Source: Candidatus Bathyarchaeota archaeon
Lineage (GTDB): Archaea; Thermoproteota; Bathyarchaeia; Bathyarchaeales; Bathycorpusculaceae
Length of the DNA stretch: 17,692 nucleotides
Direction: 5' to 3'
Assembly: GCA_030627225.1 (NCBI GenBank)
Contig: DAOUSM010000002.1
Location: forward strand, 1-17,692
A program made the position numbers and the translations under genes. Shown here piece by piece: positions 13,197-17,692 of the stretch (the stretch's first letter is position 1; the number at the start of each line of letters is the position of its first letter). Below the pieces are notes generated by a model. It was not told the DNA's origin. It did no database searches and was given only the letters and a program-made list of their open reading frames with translations.

Positions 13197-14747
13197 ATGC
13201 CTAAAACTTCCAAAGCCGTAGAGAAGCCAGAAGTAGGCATACTAATAGAAGGAGGAGGTAAAAAACCAGCTGTTTTCAGAGAAGTCTATGCTATTCAAGA
13301 ACCTTATGTCTATGCGGCAATAGTTAAAGATTCGGAAACACAAAAAATAATGTATGAAGTCGTAGAACCAACGCTGCGAAAAGATGAGGAAGAACGGCTA
13401 AGGGAAATAAAGACGTTTTTAATGGAAGAGGTGGACGTAAACCTAAAAGAAATAGAAACTAGGGAGAAGGCGGAAAACTATCTGAAGGAAAAAGCAAAGG
13501 AAATCATCAAAAGATACCACATAAAAGTTCCACCTGAAGCTGTAGACAAACTCATATACTACATAATACGCGACTTCATAGGCTATGGAAAAATAGACCC
13601 TCTAATGAAAGACCATTTAATTGAGGATGTATCGGCAGACGGCGTAAACATACCGATCTATGTTTGGCATAGAATATACGAGTCGCTGCCGACAAACATA
13701 ATATTTAATGAGGAAGCTGAACTAAACTCTTTCATAATTCGATTAGCGTACTTAGCAGGAAAAAACATCTCCATAGCATCTCCAATTTTGGACGCATCGC
13801 TTCCTGATGGAAGCCGTATACAACTGACATATGGAAGCGAAGTCACCAGAAGGGGCTCAACATTCACAATTCGACGCTTCAGATTTGACCCATTAACAAT
13901 TTCAGATTTGATAACATTCAATACAGTTTCCTCAGAGATGGCAGCGTACCTTTGGTACATAATAGAAAACAGAGCCTCAGTTATTGTGGCCGGCGGCGTT
14001 GCAGCTGGAAAGACAACGATGCTGAACTGTTTATCAATGTTCATCAAGCCCGAAATGAAAATAGTGAGCGTAGAAGATACACAAGAGCTTAACCTTCCAC
14101 ATGAGAACTGGATACCGTCAGTTGTAAGGTTAGGCTTCGGACATGAAGACAAAAAGGGAGGAAGCATAACTCTATTCGACTTATTGAAGGCAGCTGTCAG
14201 ACAAAGACCAGACTACATAATTGTAGGTGAAGTCCGTGGAGAAGAAGCCTACACACTGTTTCAGGCAATGGCAACAGGCCATCTTGGAATGAGCACAATA
14301 CACGCGGAATCAGTTGAAGCCGTAATAAATCGTTTAGAATCCGAACCGATGAACATTCCAACCCCACTCATAGCAATGATGGATGTCATAATGGTTATGG
14401 CGAGGACAGAAATTGAAGGAAGACCAGCAAGAAGAGCAACCACAACAACAGAAGTTTTAGAGCTTAACCGAAAAACAAAGAGAATACTAGCCGAAGAGGT
14501 TTTCAGCTGGAACCCGAGGGAAGACAAGTTTGTTTTTTCCGGCCATAGCAGTCTTTTAGAGAAACATATGAAGAAATTGGGCGTAAATGAAGAAGATATC
14601 AAACGTGAACTACATCGTAGAAAGACTGTTTTGGAATGGATGGTTCGTAAGAACATTCGCCGCTATACTGATGTCGCAAACATGATTCGAGAATACTATG
14701 CTAACCCAAACCGTGTTTACCAGAAAGCCAGAGTGGGACTGAAATGA
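13197..14747 (+). CDS. Type IV pilus/archaellum-type secretion ATPase (TadA/FlaI family)
   Basis: This is a 516-residue ATPase of the GspE/FlaI/TadA superfamily, which powers assembly of archaeal type IV filaments from the cytoplasmic side of the membrane. The N-terminal part (1-120) is family-variable and helical. ASPILDASLPDGSRIQLTYG and STFTIRRF precede the core. Walker A is GGVAAGKTT (about 266-274), an unusual reading where GGTGSGKTT is common; the Asp-box region is IVSVEDTQELNLPH. Walker B is IIVGEVRGEEA (about 341-351) and the His box GHLGMSTIHAE (about 361-371). It heads a five-gene run whose next gene overlaps by ATGA. The downstream pilins favour a pilus over an archaellum, since no FlaH- or FlaF/G-type genes are seen. 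Confidence 0.94.
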   Translation: MPKTSKAVEKPEVGILIEGGGKKPAVFREVYAIQEPYVYAAIVKDSETQKIMYEVVEPTLRKDEEERLREIKTFLMEEVDVNLKEIETREKAENYLKEKAKEIIKRYHIKVPPEAVDKLIYYIIRDFIGYGKIDPLMKDHLIEDVSADGVNIPIYVWHRIYESLPTNIIFNEEAELNSFIIRLAYLAGKNISIASPILDASLPDGSRIQLTYGSEVTRRGSTFTIRRFRFDPLTISDLITFNTVSSEMAAYLWYIIENRASVIVAGGVAAGKTTMLNCLSMFIKPEMKIVSVEDTQELNLPHENWIPSVVRLGFGHEDKKGGSITLFDLLKAAVRQRPDYIIVGEVRGEEAYTLFQAMATGHLGMSTIHAESVEAVINRLESEPMNIPTPLIAMMDVIMVMARTEIEGRPARRATTTTEVLELNRKTKRILAEEVFSWNPREDKFVFSGHSSLLEKHMKKLGVNEEDIKRELHRRKTVLEWMVRKNIRRYTDVANMIREYYANPNRVYQKARVGLK

Positions 14748-15718
14748 AAAACAGAAAAGCCCTCGAAAGAATTAAAAATTTTTTCACCCGTCTTAAAACA
14801 AGAGTTAAGCCGAAAGCATCACAAGAAACATTTAAGCTCACACTTGAAAAACCGCATTCCATAGCTTACCAGTTCGTTGGAGGAAAAACTGACCGTATTC
14901 TGCCACTTTTTGAGGATTTAGACTTAAATCTGCAGAGGTCAGGGTTAAAGACTAATTTTAAGGCTTACGTTAGCCTAATATTTTTTGCCACTATTTTGAT
15001 TTCATTTGCTACATTAATACTTATTCCATGCTTGCTTGTTTTCGTTTTTAATACGTATCTTTTGTCAGCGGTTTTGTTTGGTGTTGGCGGAAGCCTCTTC
15101 GCAGTGGCATTTTCAATAATTGGATTTTACGTTTACCCTATTTATCGTGCTGACAAGCTTAGAAGGGAGTTAGAGGACGAGTTGCCTTTTACAACTGGCT
15201 ATATGGCAATTCTCGCGAGCGCTGGTGTTTCTCCAGAAAAAATGTTCTATTCACTTTCGAATCTCAGCGTACCTTTGGCTGTTTCCGCGGAAGCTAAAGA
15301 TGTTGTCAGAGATGTGAATCTCTTCGGTTTGGACATAATCTCTGCTTTAGAGAAGACTTCGAAAAGAGCGCCTTCTGAGAGATTCCGCGAAATGCTGGAA
15401 GGATTTATCTCGACAATACATTCTGGCGGAAATCTGTCAGCTTATCTGCGTGGAAAGTCTAGGCAGTACATGAAGCTGAAGAGAATAAGCCTAAGCAAGT
15501 TTTCCGACACCTTGTCCATTTTATCAGAGTTCTACGTGGCTTTGCTTGTCACAGGACCTTTACTCTTCGTTATCATGCTTGCGGTTATGGCTATGCTCGG
15601 CGGTAGCCTAGGCATACTGAGCCCGGACCTATTACTAAGCGTAATCACCTATCTGGGAATCCCGTTAGGTTCCATAATATTCCTAATAATTTTGGACGCT
15701 ATTTCGCCTAGATGGTAA
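14744..15718 (+). CDS. Pilus assembly membrane protein 1 (TadC/FlaJ-like, T2SF domain)
   Basis: This 324-residue integral membrane platform protein belongs to the type II secretion F (T2SF) family, which anchors the assembly ATPase and organises pilins. After a basic cytoplasmic stretch (1-70) come hydrophobic segments at about 75-103 and 106-135. Next is the cytoplasmic T2SF domain (about 140-260), with ELEDELPFTTGYMAILASAG and MLEGFISTIHSGGNLSAYL. Two or three C-terminal hydrophobic segments follow (about 258-322). The start overlaps the ATPase stop as ATGA. Like many archaeal systems the platform seems split between this protein and the next, which would pair to give one full platform. Confidence 0.9.
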   Translation: MKNRKALERIKNFFTRLKTRVKPKASQETFKLTLEKPHSIAYQFVGGKTDRILPLFEDLDLNLQRSGLKTNFKAYVSLIFFATILISFATLILIPCLLVFVFNTYLLSAVLFGVGGSLFAVAFSIIGFYVYPIYRADKLRRELEDELPFTTGYMAILASAGVSPEKMFYSLSNLSVPLAVSAEAKDVVRDVNLFGLDIISALEKTSKRAPSERFREMLEGFISTIHSGGNLSAYLRGKSRQYMKLKRISLSKFSDTLSILSEFYVALLVTGPLLFVIMLAVMAMLGGSLGILSPDLLLSVITYLGIPLGSIIFLIILDAISPRW

Positions 15719-15724
15719 TAGAAA

Positions 15725-16540
15725 ATGCCGAAAATAGAGAAGCATGAGAAAAAATTTGCGTGGTTTGTCTCGTTTTCCTTAGCTGTAGCCATGATTTTAT
15801 TTGCCTACTTCATGTTTTGGGGAACCGTAGCATTCGATGAATTTGTTTTCTTCGCCGTCATAATTGCCGTGTTCCCTCCAGCAATCCTAAACTATGTGGA
15901 TTATAAGTGGAGAAAAGCCGTAGACGAGCATTTACCAGACCTTTTCAGAAGCATAGTTCAAGCCCAAGAGACGGGTATGACTCTTCCTCAAGCCTTAGAG
16001 GAAACCTCTAAGAGAGATTACGGTCCGCTTACGGTTGAATTAAAAAAAATGACGGCGCAAATTTCTTGGGGAATGTCCTTTGAAGAGGCTCTTTTGGCTT
16101 TGGGAAAACGTGTTAACACAGTGCTCATGCAAAGAACTGTACCAATGATAATTGAGGCAAGCCGTTCTGGAGGCCATGTGGAGAGGGTTTTTGACCCAAT
16201 GGGTAAGTTTATACAGACAACGCTTCTGCTTGATAAGGAACGGCGAAACCAGACAAGACCATACATTGCAATAATTTACGTGGCCTTTTTTGTATTCTTA
16301 TTCACAATCATACTGCTTTTCAAGTCGTTCTTCACGGGCATAGAGGGCTTACCAATACTTGGGACGGCATTGATGACACCTGAAGGAATACAGCGAATGT
16401 TCTTTCACATGACATCCATTCAAGCCTTCTTTGGAGGAATTGTCGCCGGAAAAATGGGAGAAGGAACTATAAACGCTGGACTGAAACACAGCCTAATCCT
16501 CTTGCTTTGCGGGTACATAGCCCTAAAGCTTTTCTTGTGA
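15725..16540 (+). CDS. Pilus assembly membrane protein 2 (TadC/FlaJ-like, T2SF domain)
   Basis: This second T2SF-family protein has 271 residues. Two hydrophobic segments lie near the N-terminus (about 12-33 and 38-57). A cytoplasmic domain follows with HLPDLFRSIVQAQETGMTL, EETSKRDYGPL and MIIEASRSGGHVERVFDPMG, typical of T2SF helices. C-terminal hydrophobic stretches lie at about 178-200 and 235-271. It begins six bases after the preceding stop, and the end of the preceding gene reads as one unit with it. The two platform genes are divergent in sequence, so this is not a recent duplicate. Its stop sits next to the AGGTGG ribosome-binding site of the pilin that follows. Confidence 0.9.
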   Translation: MPKIEKHEKKFAWFVSFSLAVAMILFAYFMFWGTVAFDEFVFFAVIIAVFPPAILNYVDYKWRKAVDEHLPDLFRSIVQAQETGMTLPQALEETSKRDYGPLTVELKKMTAQISWGMSFEEALLALGKRVNTVLMQRTVPMIIEASRSGGHVERVFDPMGKFIQTTLLLDKERRNQTRPYIAIIYVAFFVFLFTIILLFKSFFTGIEGLPILGTALMTPEGIQRMFFHMTSIQAFFGGIVAGKMGEGTINAGLKHSLILLLCGYIALKLFL

Positions 16541-16548
16541 GGTGGAGA
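16540..16548 (+). promoter_or_regulatory. Ribosome-binding site that decides the pilin 1 start
   Basis: AGGTGGAGA at 16540-16548 begins in the stop codon of the upstream gene and ends three bases before ATG 16551. An in-frame GTG at 16542 lies inside this site, so the ATG is the better start. Confidence 0.6.
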
Positions 16549-16550
16549 AA

Positions 16551-16970
16551 ATGACGGGAAGGTTTAGGAGATTTTTCCGTGATAAACGGGCTATAACCCC
16601 CGTGTTAAGCAACCTTTTGCTCACCGTTGTGGCTGTTGCTGCCATGTCAATTGCTGCAACCGCTACATATGTAATTACAACTAATCTTCGGGAAACCATG
16701 AGCGAACGCATTATCATAGAGGATTTATGGTTTAATCCATCAACCGGCAAAATCAGCGTCTACCTTCGCAACACCGGGAAGGTTGCTGTTCACGTTTCAA
16801 CCGTTTACATCAATCACACATCTCAGCCTCTCAACTCATCTTTCAGTTTAGAAATAAGTGAGCACGGCTGGCTTAACATTTCATACAGTTGGGTCTCCGG
16901 CAGCCTATACTATGTAGATATTGTTACAAATAGGGGGACGCATGTTGGAGGCTATTATAAAGCGCCTTAA
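16551..16970 (+). CDS. Pilin-like protein 1
   Basis: This 139-residue protein has a class III (prepilin) signal peptide. A short basic leader, RFRRFFRDKR, ends in A and is followed by ITPVLSNLLLTVVAVAAMSI, the usual hydrophobic N-terminal helix of archaeal pilins. Cleavage by a PibD-type peptidase is expected after RA, before ITPV. The outer domain is beta-rich with several Asn-X-Ser/Thr sites (for example NHTS, NSSF, NISY), possible N-glycosylation sites. A C-terminal DIVTNRG is shared in pattern with the next pilin. It lies right after the two platform genes, so it is likely a filament subunit. The prepilin peptidase is not in the window. Confidence 0.85.
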   Translation: MTGRFRRFFRDKRAITPVLSNLLLTVVAVAAMSIAATATYVITTNLRETMSERIIIEDLWFNPSTGKISVYLRNTGKVAVHVSTVYINHTSQPLNSSFSLEISEHGWLNISYSWVSGSLYYVDIVTNRGTHVGGYYKAP

Positions 16971-17358
16971 ACATAACAAGCATGGAGTAAGCAACGTAAT
17001 AGTCGTCATGTTAAGCCTAGTCCTAATAGTAGTTATAGTTGCTAACGTGGTACTATGGAGTTACCAGATGAACCAGTTTGACTGGGAGAGAATGCAAGAG
17101 AAAATTGAAATAGTTGAGGTAAAAAGCGGAGACTCGGTCTCATCTTTTACTTTTAAGAATGAAGGTCCTTTAACTGTGCATGTTGTTTCACTTTGGGTTG
17201 TTAATTCTACTTACCATAAACGTTATGACGTAGATTTTTTTGTGAACTCTGGAGAAAACTTGACATATATTCGAACAGATGTAAGTCTGCCAGCTGAAAA
17301 CTTCTTAGTTAAAATTGTAACGGAAAGAGGAAACACAGCGGTGTTCACGAGCTACTAA
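16942..17358 (+). CDS. Pilin-like protein 2
   Basis: This 138-residue second pilin-like protein has the leader KRLKHNKHG, then VSNVIVVMLSLVLIVVIVAN, so cleavage is expected after HG. After the hydrophobic helix comes a beta domain with SSFTFKNEGPLTVHVVSLWV, which resembles YLRNTGKVAVHVSTVYIN in pilin 1. The C-terminal KIVTERGNT parallels the IVTNRGTHV of pilin 1. The ATG at 16942 is supported by GGGGGA at 16933-16938. It overlaps the end of pilin 1 by 29 bp, so the two are translated together. NSTY and NLTY are possible glycosylation sites. A minor-subunit role is as likely as a major one. Confidence 0.84.
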   Translation: MLEAIIKRLKHNKHGVSNVIVVMLSLVLIVVIVANVVLWSYQMNQFDWERMQEKIEIVEVKSGDSVSSFTFKNEGPLTVHVVSLWVVNSTYHKRYDVDFFVNSGENLTYIRTDVSLPAENFLVKIVTERGNTAVFTSY

Positions 17359-17391
17359 ACCGAATTTTTGCTCCTGTTTACTTTAATTTCG

Positions 17392-17692
17392 TTATTCTTT
17401 CTCAAGCATTTTATCTTTTAATGCTTTTATTGCTTCTTTCTGGTTTTTCGCTTCAATTATTTTTATGTTGTATAATTTCGCCATTTTCTTTCCGTTTTCA
17501 CTCATTTTCGGAATTGCGATTAAGTAGGCGTTGTCTGGGGAAACGTCAAACATCTTAGCAAATAGTGCGATTACCGGTTGCTCTGGCACAACATTTTCTG
17601 TTGATGATGCCAAATCGATAACCGTTACCTTTCTTGCTACGTCACCTTTGTAAGCCACTATGTCAAACATGTGATTTGCACCGGACTTGCCC
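17392..17692 (-). CDS. Restriction-endonuclease-like fold protein, C-terminal part (cut by window edge)
   Basis: This minus-strand frame is still open at the right edge of the window, so the N-terminus is missing; the ATG at about 17670 is internal. The segment GKSGANHMFDIVAYKGDVAR followed by KVTVIDLASST resembles the Mrr-type nuclease core, with SGANHxFD corresponding to the first acidic motif. The usual E-x-K at the second motif is replaced by D-L-A, so catalysis is doubtful. Later parts (PVIALFAKMFDVSPDNAYLI, then AIPKMSENGKKMAKLYNIKI) look like the C-terminal half of archaeal proteins of this type. The gene converges on the pilin 2 gene across a 33-bp T-rich gap. Function is not known; the fold assignment is by eye. 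Confidence 0.6.
   Translation of the reverse strand, partial: GKSGANHMFDIVAYKGDVARKVTVIDLASSTENVVPEQPVIALFAKMFDVSPDNAYLIAIPKMSENGKKMAKLYNIKIIEAKNQKEAIKALKDKMLEKE

Noticed and set aside
13658..14167. Minus-strand 169-codon open frame inside the pilus ATPase gene
   Set aside because: It is an antisense shadow over the conserved ATPase core, without promoter or ribosome-binding site.
1..17692. CRISPR arrays, insertion sequences and long direct repeats
   Set aside because: None could be seen: no regularly spaced repeats, no transposase genes and no terminal inverted repeats.

Overview
The window is a stretch of archaeal chromosome, most likely from a Bathyarchaeia-like (TACK) lineage. The pointers are an exosome/proteasome/SBDS superoperon, a TFIIB-type initiation factor, eukaryote-type ribosomal proteins (eL43 and a 25-codon eL41), KEOPS Pcc1, prefoldin, Brix and DUF3194 proteins, and archaeal-type TATA boxes and GGTG/GAGG ribosome-binding sites. 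The lineage is an inference from gene content and protein style; the archaeal assignment is firm.

Layout. Positions 1-704 (minus strand) hold the start of a DUF2096-like gene, cut by the window edge, preceded by an unrecognised gene whose reading frame is broken near position 350. Positions 705-2658 surround a TFB gene (982-1914, minus). They contain GC-rich GCGCGC patches, a near-perfect palindrome beside the TFB promoter, and a decayed C-terminal fragment of a tyrosine recombinase (about 2273-2520, minus), which suggests a past integration event. Positions 2659-9381 (plus) are the core information-processing superoperon: proteasome alpha, SBDS, Rrp4, Rrp41, Rrp42, eL43, a Brix protein and Pcc1, then after a 189-bp gap prefoldin beta, DUF3194 and a DHH/DHHA1 phosphoesterase. 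Genes abut or overlap throughout. RNA polymerase subunit P, which I would expect between eL43 and Brix, is absent. Positions 9438-11904 encode an ECF-type transporter energising module (two ATPases and EcfT) without a substrate-binding S component. Positions 11962-12666 encode 6-phospho-3-hexuloisomerase followed by a tiny eL41 gene that has no ATG, GTG or TTG start and appears to begin with ATT. A minus-strand zinc-ribbon gene (12668-13087) faces it tail to tail. Positions 13197-17358 are a compact type IV pilus-like locus: a TadA/FlaI-family ATPase, two TadC/FlaJ-like membrane proteins and two small pilin-like proteins. The last 300 bp hold the C-terminus of a minus-strand gene with a degenerate PD-(D/E)XK nuclease-like pattern.

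How it works together. The superoperon links RNA degradation (exosome ring and cap), protein degradation (20S proteasome), ribosome maturation (SBDS, Brix), translation (eL43), tRNA modification (Pcc1) and folding (prefoldin). The later blocks are separate transcription units, for vitamin or metal uptake, pentose-phosphate supply and surface filaments. The main points for a second look are the eL41 start codon, the integrase relic, the broken gene at 211-704, the palindromes at the TFB and ECF promoters, and the two-pilin locus.
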